Shown in pieces: positions 9,307-17,073 of a stretch of DNA of 64,000 nucleotides. The position numbers were made by a program, and so were the translations under genes. The DNA lies in assembly GCF_014280965.1 (NCBI RefSeq), contig NZ_JACODZ010000005.1, positions 62,001 through 126,000 on the forward strand. Direction: 5' to 3'. Origin of the DNA: Echinicola salinicaeni (GTDB taxonomy: Bacteria; Bacteroidota; Bacteroidia; Cytophagales; Cyclobacteriaceae). Position 1 is the stretch's first letter. Every line of letters begins with the position of its first letter. The notes below the pieces were generated by a model. That model ran no database searches. It was given only the letters and a program-made list of their open reading frames with translations, and was not told the DNA's origin.

Positions 9307-9984
9307 TCAAATTTTATCCTTAAAAAAAGCTATCAGATCAGTTAGCACCTTAACAGTCAAATCAGGCTCTATACCCCAAGGATCCATCACGATATCTGGA
9401 GATCGTTGCACCCATACGACCTTAAGCCCAACATTCTTTGCTCCGATAATATCGAAAGAATTACCTGAAATAAACCAAGTAAATTGATGCCCTGTATGAT
9501 TATATCTTAAAAAATTCTCATATACCTCTGGATCAGGTTTAAAGGTCTTTGTACCCTGAACACTGTATATATTTTCAAATTGGGATGCCAAGCCAGCCTG
9601 TATTAACAAACTCCTAACCTCTTCTTGTGGTCCATTGGAAAAAGCAAACAAGCGAAACCCTAGTTGCTTCAATGCCTTCAGAGCATCAAGGGCTTCAGGG
9701 TATGCGGGCAAGGCTTTACTGTAATCCATAATCGCAGCCTTTTCCTCATCTTTTATATCTACTTTATGGTACAAACAAGCATATTGCAAAGCCTGTTCAG
9801 AACAAACCGTAAAATTCACATCCTCTTCCATCAGTCTATGACGAAAAGCATATTCACGCTGTTTATATTTCCAAGTATCCAATACTTCGCTCGCTTGTGA
9901 ACCAATACATTCTTCCAATATATCAATTACACTAGAAGCGTCGACCAAAGTACCATGTACATCAAATGCAAGCGAAATACGCAT
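9307..9984 (-). CDS. haloacid dehalogenase type II (HAD superfamily)
   Basis: A 225-residue HAD hydrolase of the L-2-haloacid dehalogenase subgroup. Motif I is FDVHGTLVD with nucleophile Asp8, motif II is FSNGPQEE, motif III is the lysine in KTFKPDPEVY, and motif IV is SGNSFDIIGAKNVG, which is the type II signature rather than the DD of phosphatases. It also has the helical cap with an RQREYAFRH-like segment (here KYKQREYAFRH). The family hydrolyses 2-haloalkanoates to 2-hydroxyalkanoates by inversion. Whether this one acts on natural haloacids from seawater or on another substrate is unknown. It is a single gene with no clear partners. Confidence 0.85.
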   Translation of the reverse strand: MRISLAFDVHGTLVDASSVIDILEECIGSQASEVLDTWKYKQREYAFRHRLMEEDVNFTVCSEQALQYACLYHKVDIKDEEKAAIMDYSKALPAYPEALDALKALKQLGFRLFAFSNGPQEEVRSLLIQAGLASQFENIYSVQGTKTFKPDPEVYENFLRYNHTGHQFTWFISGNSFDIIGAKNVGLKVVWVQRSPDIVMDPWGIEPDLTVKVLTDLIAFFKDKI

Positions 9985-10243
9985 ATCAAGCTATTAATTA
10001 AATTCTCTATTTAAAGATGAATATTGCTAAACAGCCTATAATAGATCGTCTATGGATGAAAATATATTTATATAATACTACCTAAGTAATTTACAATTTT
10101 AAAAAGTATAATAAAATTCAACCACAAAATATGAAACGAAAAAAATGGGGATTATATAACATAAAACAAGCTGCCTTGCATTATTAAAAATCAAGAACAC
10201 GATAATTCAACCCAAAAACAATTTCAAATTCAATAAAAACTTA

Positions 10244-10501
10244 TCAAGCATCTGCTGCAATGAAGCCCGATTCGAAATTGGTATAATCTATACTCTTGAC
10301 CATCTTTACTAGGATATCAGCAAGCTCCTGCTTGCAAACCGATACACCGAAATCAAAGCCTTCTTCTTCAATAAACTTAATCCTTCTATCATCGAATAAT
10401 CGAGACAAGACCACTTTTTTCGTTGCCCTTACAAGAACATGATCTCCATCTGAAGGACAGTTCACTATTGAGAGAAATCCACTGGTAGATGAAATTAACA
10501 T
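10244..10501 (-). CDS. conserved hypothetical protein, 85 residues
   Basis: A small soluble protein. The opening ISSTSGFLSIVNCPSDGDHVLVRA recalls a widespread uncharacterised family that begins with a GFxSIV motif followed by VRAR and ends with IDYxNFK plus a longer tail. Here the IDYTNFES stretch is followed almost at once by the stop, so this copy may lack the usual C-terminus. That comparison is from memory and cannot be checked here. It is monocistronic; the gaps on both sides (9985-10243 and 10502-10952) show nothing recognisable. Confidence 0.55.
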   Translation of the reverse strand: MLISSTSGFLSIVNCPSDGDHVLVRATKKVVLSRLFDDRRIKFIEEEGFDFGVSVCKQELADILVKMVKSIDYTNFESGFIAADA

Positions 10502-10952
10502 AAATATAATAGTAATAATTTTTATTTGTACTTTAGAGATACTGGTGATTCCTTAAAAAGGTCCTTTGGCTGACATCCCATCTAGCAATGGGATTATAAT
10601 TAATTGAAAATGGTAGCTACAAACAGTTGAAATTTTAACGTCTTCTTACAATAAAACCATCTATATGGCCTTCTATGAGTTAAAAGTAGGAAGAGATTTT
10701 TACAAAAACAATGATAAAAACAGTCCCTTGGCCTATTTTTATCAACAACTTATCAACATAACCAACAAGCATCTATCCACCTTAAAATATATTTACAATA
10801 ATAAAATACCGTAATTAAGGTATTTTTATATAATAGCTTAATTTCAATTATTTAATCAAATATTTATAATTAAAGAACACCAAACAAGTCCTTGATAAAT
10901 CAGACAAAAACTTTCTGTATATCATTAAAAACACAAGCAGCTTTAGAATAAT

Positions 10953-11099
10953 ATGATACTCTTTAAAGAAGAACCCGAAACCCAAGAGAAATTGGATTTT
11001 ATTCCCTGCAAACCAGCCTTCCGCAAGTTAGATCCCTGGAACCTCCGTTTAGGACCAAAAAGACTGTGTCAAAAATTTTTCTGGAATGAAAACGAATAA
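10953..11099 (+). CDS. possible small protein, 48 residues
   Basis: An ATG-started frame encodes a 48-residue basic/aromatic peptide (starts MILFKEEPETQEK, ends CQKFFWNENE). Its only support is position: a strong bidirectional hairpin begins 15 bp after its stop. It could equally be a decayed gene fragment, since it contains no recognised domain. The upstream gap 10502-10952 is AT-rich and featureless. Confidence 0.25.
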   Translation: MILFKEEPETQEKLDFIPCKPAFRKLDPWNLRLGPKRLCQKFFWNENE

Positions 11100-11113
11100 T
11101 CATGAAAAATAAA

Positions 11114-11140
11114 AAGGTTCGGGAAAATTTCCCGAACCTT
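11114..11140. terminator. bidirectional intrinsic terminator
   Basis: A 13-bp inverted repeat (AAGGTTCGGGAAA / TTTCCCGAACCTT) with a 1-base centre. T-rich sequence on the minus side and CTTTCTC on the plus side. It separates the possible small ORF from the convergent gene ending at 11169. Confidence 0.75.
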
Positions 11141-11168
11141 TCTCACCAAGTTTGACATATTAAAAAAA

Positions 11169-11603
11169 TCAACGAAAAGAATTTTTAATAGCAGTAAGCA
11201 ATTTCAAAACAGTTTTATCCTTTATTTTATTCTCTAAATAAGAGTGATTAGCTTGGTCAATCTGCACAGCTGCACCTAGTAGCTCCCACAAAATCTCCCT
11301 GTTATAATTCGGAAAAACATCAGTTCCAAAATCCAATTTTGCTTTTGCTGCAATCAAATCTGACACTTGTATGGGTGGATTTTCTAGCAACTTCCTTTTT
11401 ATAATCTGAGCTAAATCATAGAAATCATAATAATAGTAAGCAGCTTCAGGTTTAAGTTCATTCCCAATTATTTTTTCTACCCTATCAAACTCTTTTTGCA
11501 TCATGGGAATCCAATCCAATAATGGCATCAGGTTCCTCTCGAATGTTTTCTTTCCATAAGCTGGAAGAAAATTGGGCTTCATTCTTCTTTGTTCTAATAG
11601 CAT
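11169..11603 (-). CDS. hypothetical protein, 144 residues
   Basis: I do not recognise this protein. It is predicted to be soluble and mostly helical, with no signal peptide. Visible features are an N-terminal basic segment, an AAYYYYDFYDLAQIIKRKLL stretch near residues 54-73 with four consecutive tyrosines, and a basic C-terminus (LLTAIKNSFR). It is a single gene followed by a strong terminator. The codon use looks like that of its neighbours, so it is probably a real gene. Confidence 0.6.
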   Translation of the reverse strand: MLLEQRRMKPNFLPAYGKKTFERNLMPLLDWIPMMQKEFDRVEKIIGNELKPEAAYYYYDFYDLAQIIKRKLLENPPIQVSDLIAAKAKLDFGTDVFPNYNREILWELLGAAVQIDQANHSYLENKIKDKTVLKLLTAIKNSFR

Positions 11604-11967
11604 ATCAAAAACAATTAATGAAACAAAAATTTAACCTTATGACTAACTTCTTTACTCTTAGGTTATTTTGATTATCTATAAACCTAATGTCAGCAATAAA
11701 TTTCAAACAAACAAATATTTGTTCATTTTTTATATATAAAAACGTATTTTAAACAATGTTTTTTATACTTCAAACCACTAACCAAACACAGTTATCCTTG
11801 TATATGAAGGGGTTCAAAACTATTGTTTTGCTCTTCAAACCTAAAAACCGTAAGCAATTCACACTTTAAAATAATTTTGTTAGCTCTCTTTTTCGGAGAT
11901 GGAGAAAAGCTGAATCATTCTGATTATATTGCATACTTTGTAAAATTTTAAAACCACAATAAACCTT
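11604..11967. other. divergent promoter region, nothing specific recognised
   Basis: 364 bp of AT-rich DNA between two divergent genes. It presumably holds both promoters. An ATACTTTG stretch about 30 bp upstream of the aldo-keto reductase start resembles the Bacteroidota -7 element but does not match it exactly. Confidence 0.5.
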
Positions 11968-12957
11968 ATGAGTTATTTACCTCATCCCGATCGATATAAT
12001 AATATGATCTATCGTCGCTGTGGAAAAAGTGGACTGAAGCTCCCAGCGCTTTCCTTGGGGCTTTGGCATAATTTCGGCCATGTGGATGTGCTGGAAAATT
12101 CCCGAAAAATATTGCAATTGGCATTCGATTCAGGTATTACCCACTTCGACTTGGCCAATAACTACGGTCCTCCTCCTGGTTCCGCTGAAGAAAATTTCGG
12201 TAAAATTTTAAAAGAAGATTTTGCAGGTCTTAGAGATGAAATGGTGATTTCTTCCAAAGCTGGGTACTTGATGTGGGATGGCCCTTATGGTGATTGGGGC
12301 TCAAAGAAATACTTAATATCCAGTCTTGACCAAAGTTTGAAAAGAATGGGGCTGGATTACGTAGATATTTTTTACCACCACAGGCCTGATCCTGAAACGC
12401 CATTGGAAGAAACCATGGGAGCCCTTCACCAAATTGTTCAGCAAGGAAAAGCATTGTATGTAGGAATTTCCAATTATCCAGCAGAAAAAGCCCAAAAGGC
12501 CATCAAGCTACTAAGGGAAATGGGAACACCATGCCTTATACACCAACCAAAATACTCTATGTTTGAACGTTGGGTAGAAGGTGGTTTAATGGATGTCTTG
12601 GGCCAAGAAGGGGTTGGATGTATCCCATTCTCTCCATTGGCGCAGGGGATGTTGACCGACAAATATTTAAAGGGAATACCTGAGGATTCCAGGGCAGCAA
12701 AATCACATGGTTTTCTCCAAGAATCTGATATCACCGAAACAACCTTGAATAAAATAAAAGCTTTAAATGAAATGGCCAAAGAAAGAGGTCAGAGTCTAGC
12801 CCAAATGGCCCTTTCATGGTTGTTAAAAGATGACAGGGTTACTTCAGTGCTTATTGGTGTCAGCAAAACCGGCCAATTAGAAGATTCCCTAAAATGTCTG
12901 AACAGACTGGATTTTTCAAATGAAGAACTTACCAAAATAGAAGACATCTTGAAATAA
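11968..12957 (+). CDS. gpr: L-glyceraldehyde 3-phosphate reductase (aldo-keto reductase AKR14 type)
   Basis: A 329-residue NADPH-dependent aldo-keto reductase very close to E. coli YghZ/Gpr. Shared blocks include YRRCGKSGLKLPALSLGLWHNFG at the start, GITHFDLANNYGPPPGSAEENFG with catalytic Asp and Tyr, KRMGLDYVDIFYHHR, GKALYVGISNY, and the ending QMALSWLLKDDRVTSVLIG. The fold is a (beta/alpha)8 barrel in the cytoplasm. Gpr reduces L-glyceraldehyde 3-phosphate and can detoxify methylglyoxal. It is monocistronic; a terminator candidate lies 185 bp downstream. Confidence 0.92.
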   Translation: MSYLPHPDRYNNMIYRRCGKSGLKLPALSLGLWHNFGHVDVLENSRKILQLAFDSGITHFDLANNYGPPPGSAEENFGKILKEDFAGLRDEMVISSKAGYLMWDGPYGDWGSKKYLISSLDQSLKRMGLDYVDIFYHHRPDPETPLEETMGALHQIVQQGKALYVGISNYPAEKAQKAIKLLREMGTPCLIHQPKYSMFERWVEGGLMDVLGQEGVGCIPFSPLAQGMLTDKYLKGIPEDSRAAKSHGFLQESDITETTLNKIKALNEMAKERGQSLAQMALSWLLKDDRVTSVLIGVSKTGQLEDSLKCLNRLDFSNEELTKIEDILK

Positions 12958-13022
12958 TTAGGAATCATTTATTCTAAAACCTGATTATCCGCTAATGCAA
13001 GTAACCTGAAATCCTTTGATGA

Positions 13023-13057
13023 AGAGATCGGAAGACGGAAGATTAAAAGCCGAAGCA
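13023..13057 (-). repeat. heptad tract, short copy (5 x 7 bp)
   Basis: Read on the minus strand this tract divides into 7-bp units with CTT at unit positions 3-5 in most: TGCTTCG, GCTTTTA, ATCTTCC, GTCTTCC, GATCTCT. It matches, less perfectly, the 63-bp tracts at 19574-19636 and 30854-30916. It lies downstream of gpr. Confidence 0.4.
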
Positions 13058-13141
13058 TGACGCAGGTTTTGTTTTAGTTTAAGCAATCGTTTAAAGCCTC
13101 TTTTGACCTTATCTAGTACAATTGCGGATGTTCATATTTTA

Positions 13142-13177
13142 AAAAGCATCTTTGACATTACATGGATGCTTTTTTTT
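13142..13177 (+). terminator. intrinsic terminator downstream of gpr
   Basis: Stem AAAAGCATC / GATGCTTTT with a 14-base loop, followed by a run of T. It lies 60 bp before the cobalamin operon promoter and would insulate it from gpr transcription. Confidence 0.7.
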
Positions 13178-13235
13178 ATCCTTCCATTAAAATCATACTA
13201 AAACTATTTTTTTAAGCTGATTTCTAAAAAATAAT

Positions 13236-13243
13236 TACCTTTG
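13236..13243 (+). promoter_or_regulatory. -7 promoter element of the cobalamin operon
   Basis: TACCTTTG matches the Bacteroidota -7 consensus TAnnTTTG exactly. Transcription would begin near 13250, just before the riboswitch. A clear -33 TTTG is not evident at the expected distance. Confidence 0.5.
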
Positions 13244-13254
13244 CACAAGTTTTT

Positions 13255-13425
13255 GGTACCTATCTCCAATTTATAGAGATGGGTTTAATAGGGAATTCGG
13301 TGTAAGTCCGAAACTGTACCCGCAGCTGTAAGCTTCAACACAGCTTTTGGCATCTACAGCCACTGTCTGCCTAGGCAAACGGGAAGGCCGTCAAAAGTGA
13401 AGTAAGTCAGAAGACCTGCCAATAA
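13255..13425 (+). ncRNA. cobalamin (AdoCbl) riboswitch
   Basis: The conserved landmarks of the cobalamin aptamer are present in order: CGGTGtAAGTCCG, AACTGTACCCGCAGCTGTAA, GCCACTGT, a GGGAAGGCC block, and the B12 box AGTCAGAAGACCTGCC ending near 13420. Downstream, a short hairpin (GCTTT/AAAGC, ~13439-13454) and a possible 19-codon ORF lie before the BtuB-type gene at 13546. Adenosylcobalamin binding would shut down the operon, by terminator or by masking translation; I see no T-run terminator, so translational control is more likely. Exact ends are approximate. Confidence 0.93.
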
Positions 13426-13455
13426 CTGTTATTCAGAGCTTTCGGGTGAAAAGCC

Positions 13456-13515
13456 ATGAAAAAATCATTCTTAGCGCTGAGGGTGTTTTTATCAGTTTTC
13501 CCAGAAAGTTCATAG
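13456..13515 (+). CDS. possible leader peptide, 19 residues
   Basis: A short ATG-started frame (MKKSFLALRVFLSVFPESS) occupies the space between the riboswitch and the receptor gene. It ends 30 bp before the receptor ATG and looks like the start of a signal peptide. It may be a translated leader, a remnant of an older receptor start, or chance. No homology support is possible for so short a frame. Confidence 0.25.
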   Translation: MKKSFLALRVFLSVFPESS

Positions 13516-13545
13516 TGTCAAACTCTTAATATTCATCATTACGCT

Positions 13546-15459
13546 ATGAACAAAAGTATTGTTCCCTTTACACAAAAAGGGAGAAAATTGGCTGCTTCAA
13601 TAGTATTGGCTGGCCTTTATTTCTCTCCCTCTCAAGCATTTTCCCAAGACACTACTGAATTGGAAGAGGTAGTAGTTACAGGTACCAAATTTGAAATTCC
13701 AGTAGAAAAATCCGGAAAGTCTATTTACAAACTGGATCAGGAAGCCATTGAACAAAATGCTGGAAAAACTGTCGCCGACCTGCTCAATGAAGTCCCTGGG
13801 ATACAAATAGAAGGTAATTTCGGCTCACCAGGTACCAACATCAATTATTTTGTCAGAGGTGCTAGCAGCAAAAACACCCTAATTCTCATAGACGGTGTCC
13901 CTATCAATGATCCCTCTGGAATAGCCTCTACCTATGACCTTAGGTTACTATCTTTGGACCAAGTAGCATCCATTGAAGTTTTAAAAGGTGGATTGAGCAC
14001 GCTTTATGGAACAGGTGCTTCTGCTGCAGTTATCAGCATTAAACTTAAATCAGGACAAGAGGATAAATCCTTGGCAGGTTCTGTGGATATCAATGGAGGT
14101 TCATTTGGAACCTACAGAGGAGGTCTTAACCTAAATGGTAAAAGCAATAAATTTAATTATATGCTTTCAGGAAGCACTTACCTTTCAGATGGGTTTTCAT
14201 CTGCATCCGAGGAACAATCCCCTACTCCATTTGGTAAAGATGGAATGAAAAGGCAAAATGCCCTATTGAAATTGGGTTATGCTATTTCAGACCGATTCCG
14301 TGTGGATTTTGTATCTGCATTTGATGATATGGAAGCAGATTATGATGATAATACTTTCACCGATGCTGACAATCAACAAATCAGTCAACAATTTAGATTT
14401 GGCCTAAGCCCTAGCTATACTTACAGCAAAGGTTCCATTAAACTTAAATCTATCTATAATATCAATGAAAGGGAGTTTATCAGCAGTTTCCCTAGCGAAT
14501 ACAAAGGTAGAAACTTACAGCTTGACCTGACTCAAGAACATCAAATCCTAAATGGCCTAAAAGGTCTCTGGGGTGTGAACCTACAGCAACTTTCTTATGA
14601 GCAGCCTGGTGAATTGGACTTTGATGAGAACAAATTCACATTGGTCGATCCCTATGCAAGTTTATTCTATGAATCCAACGCTGGCTTCAATATCCATGGA
14701 GGAATCAGACTCAATACCCATTCAGAATATGACAGTAAATTAGTTTACAATTTGAATCCATCTTATTTAACGGCCATTTCTGATAAGGTGAGCATGAAAA
14801 TTCTTGCTTCGGTTTCCAGCTCCTATGTCACTCCTACTCTATATCAATTGAATTCCCCTCTTTATGGAAATGAAGGCCTTCAACCAGAAGAATCCATCAA
14901 TTACGAACAAGGTGTTTCTTTCTATATAGGCCAAGACTTTACCATTAACTTGGTACACTTCACTAGAGATGAATCAGACCCCATAGACTTTGTTTCCATA
15001 TATGATGATGAAGGGAATTACGTAAGAGGAGAATATCAAAACACTACCAATGAGCGACGTGTGGAAGGTTTTGAAGCTGATTTTTCATGGAAAGTCAACC
15101 AGTTCTTTGAGTTAAATGGAAATTATGCCCATGTAAGCACCGATAAACCTGAAACATTTTACAGGATTCCAAAAAACAAATGGGGCATGACCTTTATGGC
15201 AAAACCAACAGACAATACAGTAGTCTCTTTAAAATATAATTTCACCAGCAAGAGAACCATTTATGATTGGGGCTATGGTGGAGAATTGGAATTGGATAGT
15301 TATGGCCTAATAGACCTCTATGCCCAACAATCTGTTCTAAATAAAAAGCTTAAATTATATGCCGGAATAAATAATTTATTGGACGAAGAATTTACGGCAA
15401 TATATGGCTACACTACCAGAGGAAGAAACTTTAATATTGGCGCCAAGTACCAATTTTAA
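13546..15459 (+). CDS. btuB: BtuB-type TonB-dependent cobalamin receptor
   Basis: A 637-residue outer-membrane receptor. A signal peptide (cut near AFSQD) is followed by a TonB-box-like LEEVVVTGTKFE, a plug domain (about 45-160; VADLLNEVPGIQI, RGASSKNTLILIDGVPINDP, IEVLKGGLSTLYGTGASAAVISI) and a 22-strand barrel ending in aromatic F, as required for outer-membrane insertion. It imports corrinoids with TonB energy. The role is supported by its position behind a cobalamin riboswitch and ahead of cobU, cobT, cobS and cobC. Its TAA is followed directly by the ATG of the next gene with no gap. No btuF/CD genes lie in the window. Confidence 0.9.
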   Translation: MNKSIVPFTQKGRKLAASIVLAGLYFSPSQAFSQDTTELEEVVVTGTKFEIPVEKSGKSIYKLDQEAIEQNAGKTVADLLNEVPGIQIEGNFGSPGTNINYFVRGASSKNTLILIDGVPINDPSGIASTYDLRLLSLDQVASIEVLKGGLSTLYGTGASAAVISIKLKSGQEDKSLAGSVDINGGSFGTYRGGLNLNGKSNKFNYMLSGSTYLSDGFSSASEEQSPTPFGKDGMKRQNALLKLGYAISDRFRVDFVSAFDDMEADYDDNTFTDADNQQISQQFRFGLSPSYTYSKGSIKLKSIYNINEREFISSFPSEYKGRNLQLDLTQEHQILNGLKGLWGVNLQQLSYEQPGELDFDENKFTLVDPYASLFYESNAGFNIHGGIRLNTHSEYDSKLVYNLNPSYLTAISDKVSMKILASVSSSYVTPTLYQLNSPLYGNEGLQPEESINYEQGVSFYIGQDFTINLVHFTRDESDPIDFVSIYDDEGNYVRGEYQNTTNERRVEGFEADFSWKVNQFFELNGNYAHVSTDKPETFYRIPKNKWGMTFMAKPTDNTVVSLKYNFTSKRTIYDWGYGGELELDSYGLIDLYAQQSVLNKKLKLYAGINNLLDEEFTAIYGYTTRGRNFNIGAKYQF

Positions 15460-15819
15460 ATGAAGGTTATAGAAAAGCACTGCCCTAATTGCCAAAACAA
15501 ATTTCACTGTTCCAGCCAATGCTGGTGCAGTGCTTTTCCTCCTATCCTACCGCTGGAAGAAGGCAAAGGCTGTCTCTGTCCGGTCTGCTTAAAAACTGAA
15601 GCCATCAGAAGAATAAACAAATGGACGGCATCCCTAGATGGACCAAAAGTAAAAACCATCCAAAAGCTGGGATTACCTAAACAATTAATAGAAGGAATAG
15701 ACTATACTATAAATGAACAAGGCTTTTATGTTTTTACTGCCTGGTACCTGCTTAGACAGGGAAAGTGCTGTGGAAATGGCTGCAAGAACTGTCCATATGA
15801 TAAAATTAACAAATCATGA
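15460..15819 (+). CDS. cysteine-rich CWC / DUF5522 fusion protein
   Basis: A 119-residue protein with two cysteine-rich parts. Residues 8-52 match the CWC domain (HCPNCQNKFHC, QCWCSAFPP, CLCPVCL), and residues ~78-115 match DUF5522 (DYTINEQGFYVFTAWYLLRQGKCCGNGCKNCPY). The 13 or so cysteines suggest zinc or an Fe-S cluster. Both domains are usually stand-alone small proteins of unknown function. Start and stop overlap the neighbours exactly (ATG abuts the btuB stop; last 4 bp overlap cobU), so it is translated with the cobalamin genes, which suggests a role in corrinoid handling or cobalt/metal care. That role is inference only. Confidence 0.8.
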   Translation: MKVIEKHCPNCQNKFHCSSQCWCSAFPPILPLEEGKGCLCPVCLKTEAIRRINKWTASLDGPKVKTIQKLGLPKQLIEGIDYTINEQGFYVFTAWYLLRQGKCCGNGCKNCPYDKINKS

Positions 15820-16328
15820 TCTACTATATTACTGGAGGTGAAAGATCCGGAAAAAGTCGTTATGCACAGGAATTGGCTGAACAACTTTCTGAAACCCCAT
15901 ACTACTTGGCCACTTCGAGAATTTGGGACGAAGATTTCAAAAAAAGAGTAGATAAGCACCTTTCTGACAGGGATGAGAGATGGACGACCATTGAAGAAGA
16001 AAAGTACTTGAGTAAAGTAGATATTGAAAACAAAACTGTGCTAATGGACTGTGTGACTTTATGGTTAACCAATTGGTACGTGGACAATAAAAACGATATA
16101 GAAGCCTGCCTAAAATCCTGCAAAAAGGAACTGGAAATCATTTTTGAAAATACAGCCACCAACACTAACCTTATTATCATTTCCAATGAAATCGGCATGG
16201 GAATACATGCTCAAAATGAGGTTGGCAGAAAATTTACTGAACTCCAAGGTTGGATCAACCAATTTATTGCAAAAAATGCAGACAAGGCTATATTTATGGT
16301 TTCAGGATTACCCATTGAGCTAAAATAA
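15816..16328 (+). CDS. cobU: adenosylcobinamide kinase / adenosylcobinamide-phosphate guanylyltransferase
   Basis: CobU phosphorylates adenosylcobinamide and then adds GMP, preparing the lower-ligand attachment. The 170-residue protein has the family P-loop GGERSGKSRYA at residues 7-17, the HLSDRDERWTTIEE block containing the guanylylated histidine, the Walker B-like VLMDCVTLWLTN, and the late SNEIGMGIHAQNEVGRKF motif. Its start overlaps the previous gene by 4 bp (ATGA), and the next gene starts 2 bp after its stop. It is cytoplasmic. Confidence 0.93.
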   Translation: MIYYITGGERSGKSRYAQELAEQLSETPYYLATSRIWDEDFKKRVDKHLSDRDERWTTIEEEKYLSKVDIENKTVLMDCVTLWLTNWYVDNKNDIEACLKSCKKELEIIFENTATNTNLIIISNEIGMGIHAQNEVGRKFTELQGWINQFIAKNADKAIFMVSGLPIELK

Positions 16329-16329
16329 G

Positions 16330-17073
16330 ATGATAAAAAGCGTATTCAATTGGAGCGGCGGCAAAGACAGTGCATTGGCCCTTTATCATATACTCCATGA
16401 AAAGAAATTCGAGGTCACATCATTGATGACTACGGTTAATGCCCAATTTGACCGAATATCCATGCATGGGGTTCGCAAGGAATTATTATACGCGCAAGGC
16501 GAATCTTTAGGTCTTCCCATTCAAGAAATAAGGTTACCAGAAATGCCTAGCATGTCCGATTATGACAGGATAATGAGAGAAAACCTTGAACCGCTAAAAC
16601 AGCAAAACATCAGTCACAGTATTTTCGGTGATATATTTTTGGAAGACCTAAAAAAGTACCGTGAAGACCGATTAAAAGAAGTGGGACTTAAGGGGCATTT
16701 TCCACTTTGGAAAAAAGACACCCACAACCTTATACAGGAATTTCTGGACCTAGGATTCAAAACAGTCGTAGTTTGTGCAAAAGCAGATCTTTTACCGGCA
16801 GAATTTGTAGGAAAAGTGATCGATCAAGATTTCCTGAAAGAACTACCTTCATCAGTAGACCCATGTGGAGAAAATGGTGAGTTTCACACCTTTGTTTTTG
16901 ATGGTCCGATATTCAAACATCCCATTAAATTCGAGCTGGGAGAGAAAATTTTCAGAAGTTATGAAACACCTAAGGACTTGAATGACTCTTGCCTGCCCAA
17001 AGCAGAAGAAAAAAAACAACTTTCAGGCTTTCACTATATTGACCTAGTCCCCAAAACTGATGATCAAACTTGA
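16330..17073 (+). CDS. DUF71/COG2102 ATP pyrophosphatase (B12-associated)
   Basis: A 247-residue enzyme of the diphthine-ammonia ligase superfamily. The adenylate-binding PP-loop SGGKDS is at residues 9-14. Further family signatures are HGVRKELLYAQGESLGLP, FGDIFLEDLKKYRE, and the C-terminal DPCGENGEFHTFVFDGPIF. Eukaryotic and archaeal relatives amidate diphthine on EF2; bacteria lack diphthamide, and comparative genomics has proposed a B12-salvage role for the bacterial branch. Its place between cobU and cobT, overlapping cobT by 14 bp, fits that. The exact substrate (for example a corrinoid carboxylate to be amidated) is not shown by the sequence. Confidence 0.88.
   Translation: MIKSVFNWSGGKDSALALYHILHEKKFEVTSLMTTVNAQFDRISMHGVRKELLYAQGESLGLPIQEIRLPEMPSMSDYDRIMRENLEPLKQQNISHSIFGDIFLEDLKKYREDRLKEVGLKGHFPLWKKDTHNLIQEFLDLGFKTVVVCAKADLLPAEFVGKVIDQDFLKELPSSVDPCGENGEFHTFVFDGPIFKHPIKFELGEKIFRSYETPKDLNDSCLPKAEEKKQLSGFHYIDLVPKTDDQT

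Noticed and set aside
13026-13036. AGATCGGAAGA matches the first 11 bases of a common Illumina adapter, suggesting a possible assembly artefact.
   Set aside because: The match stops at base 12 and the sequence continues as the heptad pattern seen at two other loci; ordinary sequence is the simpler explanation. Read mapping would settle it.
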